Assembly: GCA_022059125.1 (NCBI GenBank)
Contig: JAEUWY010000013.1
Location: forward strand, 806,001 to 870,000
Direction of reading: 5' to 3'
Source: Corynespora cassiicola
Taxonomy: Eukaryota; Ascomycota; Dothideomycetes; Pleosporales; Corynesporascaceae
Length of the DNA: 64,000 nucleotides
The notes under the pieces are model-generated. The model did not search any database. It had not been told where the DNA came from and saw nothing but the letters and a program-made list of their open reading frames with translations. Shown piece after piece: positions 1-10,625 of the stretch. The position numbers were made by a program, and so were the translations under genes. The first letter of the stretch is position 1; the number at the start of each line of letters is the position of its first letter.

Positions 1-531
1 CAGTCGCGGGCGCGCGCCGGCGTCGCTCAGCGGCTAACGAGACGTCGAGCCTGCAGGTGCAGGGTCAAGGTGCACGCCCACCCCACCCCTCCCCCCCTCT
101 CTCACATACCATACCATACACCCTGCCTTGCCCGCCTGCAGCCTTCACATCGTCGCATCCATCTTCCAGGGCTGCAAATTTGCGCAGAGGGAGGGGCGCG
201 GCCCCTGCCCACCTGGCACGCGGGTCGCCCACGCTTGGCTGACGGCACTGATCCCCGTACGCGCGTTTGCACAAAAGACCGTTATGGCGAGCCCTGCCGT
301 GCGTGGGTGCGTGGGCGCGCCCCGAGCTTCTCCAAAGCCCAGCCTGCCAGCCCGCCCGGGATCAAGGATATGCGCCTGTGGGTGTCCGTGTGTCCGTCTC
401 GGTGTCTGTGTGCGTGTCTGTGTGAGCTGCTGTGCTCCAAGCACCCACCCCGGTCGAGCCGTTGCGCCAGACCCGTCGTTTGCAAATCATCCACACGCGC
501 ACAGCCAGGTGCAGGTGCAGGCGCAGGTGCA

Positions 532-567
<36 letters not shown>

Positions 568-1083
568 AGCCAGCCAGCCAGACCCAGATGCACATATCCC
601 CATCCATCCATCCATACCTCCATCTGTGCCATCCCTTCTGTCAGACCACGCTCTACACGGGGAGTTGATGGACCGACAGGGGGCCAGGAGGGGACCAGGA
701 GGGGATCAAGCTGGGAAACAACAAAATCGCATTTTGCGTCCATCCATCTATGGCATATGACAAACGTCCAACGTCCATTCTGCCCACGCTCGTCCCCCTC
801 AAGGGTCCGTCTATCGCCCCTGGCTCGCCCTCTGTCTGTCTGGACCCTTTCCCTAACGCCAGTGATGCTTGACTTGACTTTCGCAGTACTCCACTAGATA
901 GGAAAGCAACTCTCTCTGAATTAGAAACAACAAATAACAAAAAAAAAACTCCTTTGTTTGATTTCCCGAAATGCCCCAAATGTCCCGCGTGCCAGACCAT
1001 GCCCAGTCATGACAGTCCCAAGATTCGCTCAGAAATTCACTAGTCCCGCCCAATTAATCCCATAAAATCTCATCAATACACGT
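1..1083. other. Left-edge spacer, no gene supported
   Basis: I see no supported gene here. The stretch lies downstream of the zinc-finger gene, which is transcribed leftward towards it. It is GC-rich up to about 700 and holds simple repeats: a GCAGGT/GCAGAC hexamer run at about 505-570 and short CCAT runs near 600. Open frames across it are strings of His, Pro, Arg or Ala produced by the repeats and show no domain. It may hold the promoter of a gene to the left of the window. Confidence 0.5.
505..570. repeat. GCAGGT/GCAGAC hexamer repeat
   Basis: Consecutive hexamers change from GCAGGT-like to GCAGAC units. In frame this reads as alternating Ala-Asp or Thr-Gln, but no surrounding gene model supports translation. 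It is a simple microsatellite. Confidence 0.8.
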
Positions 1084-2295
1084 TTAGAACCCGCACGGCG
1101 TGCCCGGGAAGTTGTCCTCCCGGAATAGCGGCGGCGTCCGAGAATCGTACATGTCCGGCCGCGGCGACTGAAAGTAGGGGAGCGGTGCACCGGGCCTCCG
1201 CATCGTCGACCTGGTGCGTGCGAGCATGCAGTCCGGCTGGATATCGTTCCGTCGTTGGCAGCCGTCTTCTTCGTGCCTGCACTTGATCATTAGTCTATGC
1301 TTTGGAAACTCTCTCTCCATACGGGCCTGCACCGACCTTCGAAGTGTGTCCTTGCGAGCAAATCGGCTGTCACATTTCTTGCAGTAGAAATCCCGCTTCT
1401 TGTAGTGGACGCTGTTGAGGTGTCGCTCTAGGTCGGTCTTTCGAACAAAGGGGCGCTTGCAGTCTTCGTAGTAGCAAATGTGCTCCTTCTTCCGCGAGGG
1501 GTTGTGCGTCTCGAGATGTGTCTTGTGGTTGTACGCCCTCTGGAACATCTTGCCGCACTTTTCGCAGATGTGGTTGGCATTTTCACGCGTCGTGGGAGTC
1601 TTCCTGATCCGCTGTCGCGGCGTTATGCCACTATCATCCTTCAAGCTGGGGCTCCCTGAGCTCCGCTCGTATAATCCAATGTCCTCGTAAAGCTCTGCGG
1701 GCTGGGCCTCAAACTTGGGCAGAGGCGGAGATGTATAAGGATGATCATAGGGGAAAATTCCCGTGGTAAGTCTCTCGGGGGCCACCGTCATGGGCGCTTG
1801 CCTCATGGCTGGCGAAGCATCGTCTTCTGTGTAGTACTCGGCCCCGTTTTCAAGTTTGACGTGGGGGAAGGCGTGTTCTGAACCGTCGCGCGAGAAGATG
1901 GACATTTCGCGGGTTGACGACAGTGACGACCGGTGCGATGAGTGATGAGGGGCCCATGGCAGTGGGGATCGAGAAACGGGGTGGTCATAGGCACCGGAGG
2001 TCCATGGGTCCACGATGGCGTCAGTCATGAGGGGAGAGGCGCCCGTCGAAAGGTGCGCCCAGGCTTCAGTTGGCTGTGGCGATGGTGGATATAGCACTGC
2101 GGTATTCGGAGCTTGTGTCGTGGGGTAGGCAGGTGCGTAGTTGTAAAGCCCAAGGCCGTCGGCGGGATATTTGGAAGGTTCAGTGTCGCTGCGGGCAGGT
2201 GAGGGGTACGCCGGTGAATGCAGTAGAGTGTTTGCCTTCACCACCTGTTGGTATGGCGAATTGAACGGCGGCGTGGGTTGGTCGCGGGACGACAT
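1084..2295 (-). CDS. C2H2 zinc-finger transcription factor
   Basis: Probable nuclear DNA-binding regulator of 383 residues in two exons, 2295-1337 and 1276-1084. The first 235 residues are Ser/Pro/Tyr-rich and look disordered. Three zinc fingers follow: finger 1 has Cys244, Cys247, His260 and His264; finger 2 has Cys274, Cys279, His292 and His297; finger 3 has Cys305, Cys308, His321 and Cys326. Finger 3 is complete only if the 60-nt intron 1277-1336 is removed. That intron has donor GTCGGT, a GACTAAT branch point and acceptor TGCAG; it is stop-free and a multiple of three, so unspliced reading stays open but destroys the finger. I chose the ATG at 2295 because the 37 extra in-frame residues upstream are low complexity and the next residues begin a typical start. 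I cannot name an orthologue, and the target genes are unknown. Confidence 0.85.
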   Translation of the reverse strand: MSSRDQPTPPFNSPYQQVVKANTLLHSPAYPSPARSDTEPSKYPADGLGLYNYAPAYPTTQAPNTAVLYPPSPQPTEAWAHLSTGASPLMTDAIVDPWTSGAYDHPVSRSPLPWAPHHSSHRSSLSSTREMSIFSRDGSEHAFPHVKLENGAEYYTEDDASPAMRQAPMTVAPERLTTGIFPYDHPYTSPPLPKFEAQPAELYEDIGLYERSSGSPSLKDDSGITPRQRIRKTPTTRENANHICEKCGKMFQRAYNHKTHLETHNPSRKKEHICYYEDCKRPFVRKTDLERHLNSVHYKKRDFYCKKCDSRFARKDTLRRSVQARMEREFPKHRLMIKCRHEEDGCQRRNDIQPDCMLARTRSTMRRPGAPLPYFQSPRPDMYDSRTPPLFREDNFPGTPCGF

Positions 2296-3148
2296 GTCGG
2301 CACGGTCAACAAGACAAAGGTGGGAATGTGGTGTAGGAGAGGTTGTAGTCAGGGTGAGGTAGGAGGAGGAGGCGGAGTGCAGAAATATGAAAGAGGTGGA
2401 GGACAATGACTAGCAGTTGTGATGCAGGGCGTACAAGGACGGAATATATCTGGGTGAATTACACCCGGGCGAGACCAGCCTCAGTGGAGAACCAAAATCA
2501 GACTGGCGATTTGCAGTGCTGCGGCGGTGTGCTCTACTGAAGCGCGTCCATGTCGTCGGTATTTGATGAGGCAGACTCGGAGATGAAGCAAGAAGGGGAG
2601 TCCACTAGAACAAACAGAGCACGCTCGAGCCGCGGCGGCAGGCGCCTGTTGGACTGCCCCCAGCCCGAAGGGCTGAAGGAGCACTCCAGGGTGCTCGACA
2701 GCGGGTACTGACAGGGGTAGGGGGTCTCGGCGTTATGACCGGGGTCCCCCCCCCCCCCGTCGTAAGCAACTAGCGGGCGACGGTGAACTTCGACCCAAGC
2801 TTTCGGGAACGCCAGCGGCCCGAACACAAATCAGATTCGCGCCGTCCTTTCTGCTTAGGCGCAAGAGACGGTGAGGTGTGTCCCCTGCATTGCTGGGGCA
2901 CATTGTGAGCACTGCTCGCGTTTGGACTCGCCGGGGTGCATCAATTACTCATATGTCAATCTTTATTCATTTGCTATGCTCGACCTGCTTGAGCTGTGAG
3001 ACAACCAACACCCCGTCCATATGCGTGCCGAACTCAGAATTGCAGTCCAGAAAGGATGGATATCATCTGCCTCGGTATTGCCGGCATCAAGCTGGGCGTG
3101 CTGCGAGCAATGTCGCCCGCTGGTGCCGACATCTGGAAGCGCCGGCCG
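2296..3148. other. Spacer between zinc-finger gene and channel gene
   Basis: This stretch is the promoter side of the zinc-finger gene and the 3' side of the channel gene; both are on the minus strand. It holds a run of C around 2745-2758 and no coding signal that I can support. Confidence 0.5.
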
Positions 3149-6100
3149 TTAAGTGGCCACGTTCGCTTCGCGCTGCTGCTGCTTGAGCCCTGAGACCATC
3201 GCCGTCAACTCCTCAACCTGGGATGTGAGCTTCAGCACCAACGACTTCAGCTCAGGCTCTGAGGATCCCGTCCGAGTCTGTGGTCGACTAGTCCTGCCTG
3301 GCGAGCTGCCAATTCCCTCCCCGGAGCCTTGGTGCCCCGCCGTCAAATGACGGGGGGGATGTATTGATGCCTTTAGAGCCCTCTTAGCCATGGTGGGTGT
3401 CTCGGGCCCACTGATGGATACCATCCCTGAGTTGCGCTTGGGCATGCCAGCGAATTGCTCATAAGCCCATATGGCTCCTATGAATGGGACATGTGTCGCC
3501 TTCAGCAGCACAATCCTGGTGCTCCTGAGCCGCTCGGACGGCATGACCAGACGAAGTGGACGGAGAACAAGCGGGATGAGATTCTGGGAGCGTGTATCAG
3601 CCTCGTCCTCGCTACGAGCACACTCTACCGTAGGCTCCACCGACGCTTCGCTCCTTTTGTGCAGTAGTACGGCATCTTGACTACCCCAGTGGCAAAAACG
3701 CCTGAGCGGTACTGTGAGGCTGGAGCGAAGGCCAGTTCATGCCAAGTTACGCCTCAGAGCATTGCGCCCGACCAACTGTCGCCAGCCAGCTGTCCTAAAC
3801 AACCGTCTGGAGGCTATGTTGGCCGATGACGTTTGGGGAAAGTCGGCGCTTAATGCAGGCTTTCGTTTCATGTCCACCTCAAAATAGAAAGAAGCGCGAA
3901 CTCACCAGCGGCGGGATAAAGTATGTCAAGCGATTTGACGCGGATGCTTCCAGAACGTACATGGAATATCTTGTGGCTGTGGTCAGTAGCGATGAGGAAT
4001 AGGCTTTCATTATACTAACATGAAAAGGTACTCCTCACGTGCATGATCCAGAACCTGTACACATTGGTAGTCAGTGCGGATTTCGCCAACTTCCGACGTA
4101 GTATCAATCTGCCGCTAGTACACACCGCATTCTCATCCGCGCTACAGGCGGAGTAGAGTAAGTCGGAGTAGGCAAATCAGCCGATTTGGCGGACAAAGAC
4201 TGAGGTTACAGGATCGACAACAACGTGAACGACCAAATGGGGGATAGCGGCAAAAACGTGATGAGGTAAATGGTGCAGAGATGGGGCTGGGGATGGGGCG
4301 GTGCTAGGCTAGAGTGGCTGATTCGCTTGCCCATGCATAAAACAAGCATCGAAATGGGAGCATGACAGCCAACCAAATTTTTGGTCATATCCTGCAGAAT
4401 AGGCCGTGCAGGAAAATGAACATACCTTGCTCAAACTGTTTGACAATAACGATATGAGGGACGTGATTAACAGGATGTTGGTCAAAGCCACAAAAATGAG
4501 CTGCCATCTTGATCAGCACATCGCAGGAATTTGTGTGGATTTAGCATACCATTACGGGCGGACCAAAGTACGGGGAGCTAATGATACCGTTAGTTGACAT
4601 CGCTTTGGTTGTGGGGATCCACTATACATCTCTTGGGCTACATCCTGGCCAATGGTCAGCAATCATCGCTCGTGCCCGCATGCGGCGCTGTTCCTCGCCA
4701 GGGTTCTTCGATACTTACAAATCCCAGGTATGAAGATCTATCATGGGACAAGTCATTAGTCACTCAGGTACAATTTTGGATGCCTCGTATAGCCTCACTC
4801 ACCCAAAGAAAACTTTGACCAGTATCCACGACTGCGAATGTGGGTGTCAGTCCATGGCTAAATTCAGGGATGTGTAATGCCCACGCACCATCTCCCTTGG
4901 CGAGAATTGATCACGGGCTAGTAAAGTGAACGTGGTCAAAAAGCCTGGGGTTGTGAGCTGAGTCGTACCACGCAGTGGCGGTAACTTTACCGAGATAAAG
5001 AATGACAATGAGGGAGAGGAACTTGACAAAGTCCTTGGTCTGTGATAGTTAGGTCAGGTTCAAGGATGCCGGCATTATCCTGAGGCTTCACACTAACCAT
5101 TTCTTTAAGGCATGGTATCTGTTCAGCTGTCAGCCCCTTGCTCGACACGGTTCAGGGGGAGAGTCGACGTCAAGACCGTGCCACAATCATCAAACGGCCC
5201 GCACTGACCGCTCGTCTTTCAAATGCATGACGGTTTAGGGCATTGATGGCGTCCTGCAAGCTGAAAAAGCTGCGGGAACGTGGTAATTTGCCTATGAGGA
5301 ATGACCCTTACCAAGGTACCGAAATAAGGGTTCAAGCTCAACAATGAGAAGACCCGTGGGACAAGAAACAATGCTTCGAGCCCCAGCACATCGTAAGCTG
5401 TATCTATTAGATCGCGTGAGTTCGTTGACAATCCGATGATCCCTGTGAAAGGAGTTAGTCCCGTATGGCAACACTGATAATATGAGGGCTCACTAAGGGC
5501 GCAGAAGATCATGCCCACAACCACAATGCTCTGCGATAGTCAGTACGGTACCATCATGTTGGCAAGTAGCACCCACGATGTCCCATATCCACCAAAAGTC
5601 TGACGCGTAGAAGCTTGTTTGTCCTGCATCGTTCCATTCGCCGAACTCGTCATAAGCAAAGCCCGCTATGAATATATATAGAAGGATTTCCGTAACAGTC
5701 ACTCTTGTTTCATTCCTGTTCACAAGAACTGCATAATACAGCAAAAGAAAAGCCACGAAGAACAAGGTCTGGAATATCTTTAGATATCTGGGGACACGAA
5801 GGCGGCAGACTGCAGTTTCGTGTCAGCATGCATAGCAAACCTCACTTCGGAGGGTCAGAGAAGCTGGGGTGCCGACTCAACCAGATAATGGGAATTTTAA
5901 GGGCTTGTTCCACTTACATAGATCGGCTCGCCTTCGATTGTAGAGCTTCGGGCATTTGACGGAGTTGACGCTAAGGGTTTCCCAGAAGACGATATCGCCC
6001 TACGTAAATTAGCAAAAAGAGGCAGAGCATCGCGCGAACGTAACCCAAACGTACTCGCCACAGACCATTGAGGATTCTCTGAACTGGCCGCTGACTTAGG

Positions 6101-6857
6101 AATTTCTTAGAACTAGAGACTGCTGCGATTTCTAGCGCGCTCAAATTCTCATATTTCGAGGTCAACTTGCTGGACCCTCCAGAAACCGTAGTAGAATCTG
6201 CATGTACGCTATCTGTCCCGTATCCGGAAGGCGAATGACGGCGCCCATTCGAGTTGAGCAACGGGGCATCTTCTGCTGCATCATTCCGAGAATTGCCATT
6301 CTGCACCGCACGATTGTTCTCACGTTCTGACCCACGGCGACTGGGCGCCGACGAAGGCAGTTCGTACAAGAGATAATCAAGAGTATCTCGTTCCGATAGA
6401 CATGTCAGAAACTGCCAGGCCACGTATTCACATGCGTATCCTCTGGCCTCATTCACACCGGGTTCGTCGCTAGCCTCCTCGAGAGAAGAAAAGTGGGCTC
6501 TGAGGGCTCTGGGATATGTCAGTCCCATGAATCTAAGTTCCTACCAGATACAAGTACGGACAGCAGGGCGGATACGATGGCAGGGTGGTGCACACTGTCG
6601 GAGAGGTAGGACGTCAACGGCATCAAGACTCGGCCATGGCGGGTTCGGAGCTCCTCGAAACTGTAAGGCAACGTTATGGCTTCGACAAAGTAGCTGTAGG
6701 AGAGTTAATCCACGCTTTTCCAGAAAGGACTTTGGCTGAGAACATGTACTTACAAAGAGAGCTTATGCGCCAGCTCTTCGAAATCATCTGTGTCGTGTAT
6801 TTCAGGCAGTTCGATCGTGTTTGAGTGCCATCCCGGCGTGGAAGGTACCGACGACAT
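3149..6857 (-). CDS. YVC1/TRP-like cation channel
   Basis: Predicted non-selective, calcium-permeable channel of 666 residues; family members are typically vacuolar or endomembrane. It has 18 exons: 6857-6754, 6693-6562, 6508-6055, 5999-5918, 5809-5577, 5530-5494, 5442-5312, 5118-5098, 5039-4991, 4944-4889, 4831-4803, 4737-4719, 4644-4628, 4577-4550, 4500-4426, 4054-4020, 3969-3906 and 3583-3149. The sum is 2001 nt, fully in frame. The cytosolic N-terminus (1-255) carries the family-typical ARGYACEYVAWQFL stretch. Hydrophobic segments lie near 270-285, 295-312, 336-353, 365-385, 399-422 and 463-488, with a pore-like stretch (SWILVKVFFG, YLGFDVAQEIS) at about 433-456. After the last helix comes the conserved HAREEYLF, then THVPFIGAIWAYE, a disordered tail and a short C-terminal coiled coil. 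Five exons are only 17-29 nt. Introns at 4425-4055 (371 nt) and 3905-3584 (322 nt) are long for this window. The family is clear from motif order; the exact paralogue is less certain. Confidence 0.85.
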
Positions 6858-7137
6858 CACCGAGACAAGTTGCAGGTTCGGAAACTGTTGAATAGTGTCA
6901 ATTGGCCGTCGCAATGGCGTGTGAAGACAGCAGACATGTCCATCTTGCGGCGGGGGGCGGGGATCGACAATTCACCGCGACGCCCGCGTCACCGAGCGTC
7001 GCTGACTAAGGCACATAGCGCGTTCTTTCCCAATCTGTACCTTCGACACGTCTTCACGGGACTTGAGACCAGCCCTTCGAAAATGAAGCATCGATGATGA
7101 ACGTCAGCCTCATCTCCACCAGAAAACACTCCACACC

Positions 7138-8616
7138 ATGGATTCCGATGAAAATTTTCATGGTAATCACCTGCGTCTAGCCGCATTCCTTCGTGTCGTG
7201 GAACATGTGCCACAACGCCCAACGCGCTTTCAACAACGCGCCTCTAACGACGGCAATGGACATGCCACCTCGCAGTATCCGCTCCAGTGCGACCACCATA
7301 AGGATGCATCCGAATTTTCCGTGGCAGATGTTAAGCCAGAGATGCGCAGCCTGGCACCCAGTCAGGATCTCATCTCAGCAGCTAATCCAGCAGTTGATGT
7401 CCATAGACCTCGGCAAGATGTAGCGCTAATCGACTCCAAGATCGATGTCGGCTCTGTGTCTTTCCCATCAAAGGCTATCCGACTTGCCTCACCACAGGAT
7501 GACAGCTCAGCTGCCAAAAAGTATCCGATGCAGGCCAAACCAAAGATTCTCGGTTTAATACGGCGCCAACAGAAGGGTCTTGTCGTTTTTGCTACCAAGA
7601 AGAAACCTATGGAGAAAACCCTGACCGCTCGGAAGCAGCAAATGTCATCTGTCAATGAGCTCGCGCTGATGCGTACCACCTCAAACGACGGTTTGCCTGT
7701 TCCGAGCGTGAGGGTTGTGAATTCCCCAAACTGAACTCATACTGACTTTTGCCTAACCAAGGATCTAGAAGCTTTTTTCCGTCCGCACATCTCCGAGACT
7801 GACCCTATAAAGGACACAGAGTTGGTATACACAAATTCGCCGTCAAAATCTCAACAGCATGAACCTACTGCAAGCTCTCGAGGGCACTCAATCAATAGTG
7901 CCACGATGAAATCTCAGCGCGAAACAGCACAGGTCTATCTGAAAAGCAAAAAAGACCGCAAACAACATGGTCGGCTTTCTGCATCAACTTCAGACGGTTT
8001 TGTTGGCGCAGAGTCTTTGGTACCGGCGAAGACAATTCTGAAGCCAAAGAGGATAGTTTCGATCACGAAAAAAGATGTGCCCACATCATGGGGCTTAGCC
8101 TTGGCCAAGGGTGCCCTGCCCTATCCTGAATCACACGTGGCTGGGCCGGGGCATGGTCATCGTAGTGACCAATCATTCCAATTCGATATTTCTGAGGAGG
8201 GGACTCAGGTGTTGACAGTCAGACCCAAAAGACATTTCCAAGCCCCTTCGGATGTGGCCGTGGCCCAACAGCTGAAGAATGTATCTGCTCCTGACAGATA
8301 CAACTCCGATGATTCCTTGAGTTGTGACCTTGAACAATACAGCGAATATGAAGATGAGATAGTGGATGATATCAATACCGAAGGAAATACCCAATACTCC
8401 CAGGAAATCTATCTTGAGGAAGAATACTACCAGGAAGGATATCCTTACGATGACTTGAATGGATATCTTCGGCCGGAAGATGTTGAGATATCTCACAACC
8501 TCCAACCCGGTTACTTTGAGAGCGCCGTGGAAGATCCGGAGATAGGACTTTACCCGATTTTCGAGGAGAATCACCCTCCGTATATGCCTGGAGAAGCTAA
8601 TCCTGGTTACGCATGA
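7138..8616 (+). CDS. Unrecognised disordered protein
   Basis: Predicted 474-residue protein from exons 7138-7707 and 7762-8616, joined over a 54-nt intron with donor GTGAGG and a CTAAC/CTGAC branch region. I do not recognise the family. The N-terminal half is hydrophilic with a Lys/Arg-rich block around residues 135-175. The middle contains a short GLALAKGALPYPES segment. The last 130 residues are very acidic and Tyr-rich. No membrane helix or signal peptide is visible. It is divergent from the channel gene, with only 280 bases between the start codons, so the two may share a promoter. An extra upstream exon cannot be excluded. Confidence 0.6.
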
Positions 8617-9338
8617 GATGACTGGTGGTATGACATTAAGAAAGCACAGGAAACACTAACAACCGCATTTGTTATTTTGTTTTAATATCTTGATGTCAAG
8701 AGACATCTCCGTGGGCTAATTACTGTTTGTACATTCCAATTTCCCTATATTTACCTCCCGTCAATCTTTATTATTATCGTTTCGTCATGTTCGATGAAAC
8801 GCACAAGCTGTCGTCAGCATTGGCGTAATCACACACTTGTTTCTCTAAATAAAATCACATTTGCATGCATCCGTCCTGACTCGCACATTCGCACTCTCCT
8901 GTTTCCATTTCTCACCGGGCGTTCGTCCTGAGGGCATAGATTTGGCCGATGGCCGATGTTTTGCCGGAATGGCTCACCAATAGCGAGCATTCGGCGTCTC
9001 GGGTCGGAGACCAAGACCACCGACATCTCACCAACTTCACACACGACTCGGTGCCATATGATCGTCGAAGTCGGCTTCGTTTACGCAAATGGGGCCGCTG
9101 GTAAGAGAACGTGGCTCTTCACTGGATTTCATCATGTGTAGTCCGGAGAGATCCGTTGCCACTTTGTGTCAAGATGGGGAGGAGTAATGCGCCTGATATA
9201 ATAATGGAAGGCTGGCTGGGGGCATTCGTTGACATAAGATGGGCTAGTAAAATGACCCGAAATCTTCGGTCGTTTATAACTCTGATGCTCTGCCACTGAA
9301 TGTTCGACTGTAGCATTTGTCTTGAAGAACGTTCGAAT
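8617..9338. other. Spacer upstream of DUF3112 gene
   Basis: The stretch covers the 3' end of the disordered-protein gene, with AT-rich sequence suited to polyadenylation near 8670-8780, and the promoter of the next gene. I see no coding exon in it. Confidence 0.5.
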
Positions 9339-10625
9339 ATGGACTCCCAGGTAAGCCATTCTCTCATGATGTTGCTTGAGGATGCGCGTATATACACTCC
9401 ACTTCAATCACTAGATAACGCATTTTTTCTTCCGATTCAGCCAATTTATTCATGCCGACTCTGACTCTGATTAGACCAATGATAGCCAGACCAACAGTGG
9501 TCCCCCTTATGCACCCTCACAATGGTTGTTGGGCGGAACCCCAAAGACGAACGTCGACATACCCATAACGGCCGTACTCCTTGTGCTATACATTATAGGC
9601 GCAGTAACTCATATGACCATCTTCCAAAAAAACATGCGCCAAGGACATAAATTCATTTTCAGCGCCGTCCTCTTCGGTACGTTCTTGAACCCTCAATCCC
9701 CCGCTCAGTGTCGACTTACGAATAATTTAATACAGGTTTCTGTTTTGCACGCTCTATCACTTGTGTACTACGCATATCCTCTACCTCAGTCCCGAGCAAT
9801 ATCCGTCTCCAACTCGCTGCACAGATCTTCGTCACTGCTGGAGTGGTTGCAGCCTTCATCATCAACCTTTTTTTCACACTGCGAATCATCCGATCAATGC
9901 ACCCACGTTTCGGGTGGTCACTCTCGCTATCCCTTCTATTCAGATCGCTATATGTACTCGTCGTATGCAGTCTCATAATGGTTGTCACGGCGACTGTACA
10001 AACCTACTTCACACTCGATAGGGATATCCTGCACATCGACCGAGCACTGCAGCTATATGGCTCCACCTACTTTGCAGTCGTCAGCTTCTTGCCCCTTCCC
10101 TTCATCCTGATGTCCTACCTCCTACCTCACCACCAGCCACCAGAGCCCTTTGGCGCCGGCCGCCTATCGACCAAAGTCTTCATCGTGGCAACAGGCGCAA
10201 CCTTCCTCACGCTCGGCGCCTGGTATCGCGCGGGAACTTCATATCTCTCACCCGTGCCAAAGACACAACCACTGCCGCGCTACTTCCATCGCGCATGCTT
10301 TTATGTATTCAACTTTGTTGTCGAGATCGTGGTTGTGTACTTTTATGCGGCGATGCGGATCGATCGAAGGTTTTGGATACCGAATGGTGCTCATGGACCT
10401 GGGAGCTACGCTGAGGCTGGGTCATCACCTGCCTCGATAGTGGCAAGTGTAGAGGAAGGAGGGGTCGAAGACTCGCGTGAGGATGTGGCCAGGGCGCTCG
10501 AGGGGGAGAGGGAGAAGAGATCGACCTCGAAATCGAGATCGACGTCGAGAGAGAGGTCTCCGGCTAGGCCACTACGCACGCAGCAGCCTGTCTGGCGGAC
10601 CAGTGAAGAGATCATCATACTATAA
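9339..10625 (+). CDS. DUF3112 seven-helix receptor-like protein
   Basis: Membrane protein of 367 residues from exons 9339-9350, 9475-9676 and 9736-10625. The first coding exon has only 12 nt (MDSQ) followed by GTAAGC; without it exon 2 has no start codon, and the join gives a typical family N-terminus (GPPYAPSQW, then LGGTP). Seven hydrophobic segments lie at about 25-45, 55-76, 95-118, 130-152, 172-193, 212-230 and 252-275. The C-terminal 80 residues are Ser/Arg/Glu-rich and cytosolic-looking. Family members are often labelled family C-like G-protein-coupled receptors, but ligand and coupling are unknown. Conserved stretches include QLYGSTYFAVVSFLP and CFYVFNFVVEI. The gene is convergent with the RhoGEF gene. 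Confidence 0.83.

Noticed and set aside
70..897. 275-residue open frame on the plus strand at the left end
   Set aside because: It is made of hexamer and CCAT repeats (Ala-Asp, Pro and His runs), has no domain, and overlaps similar open frames in other registers.
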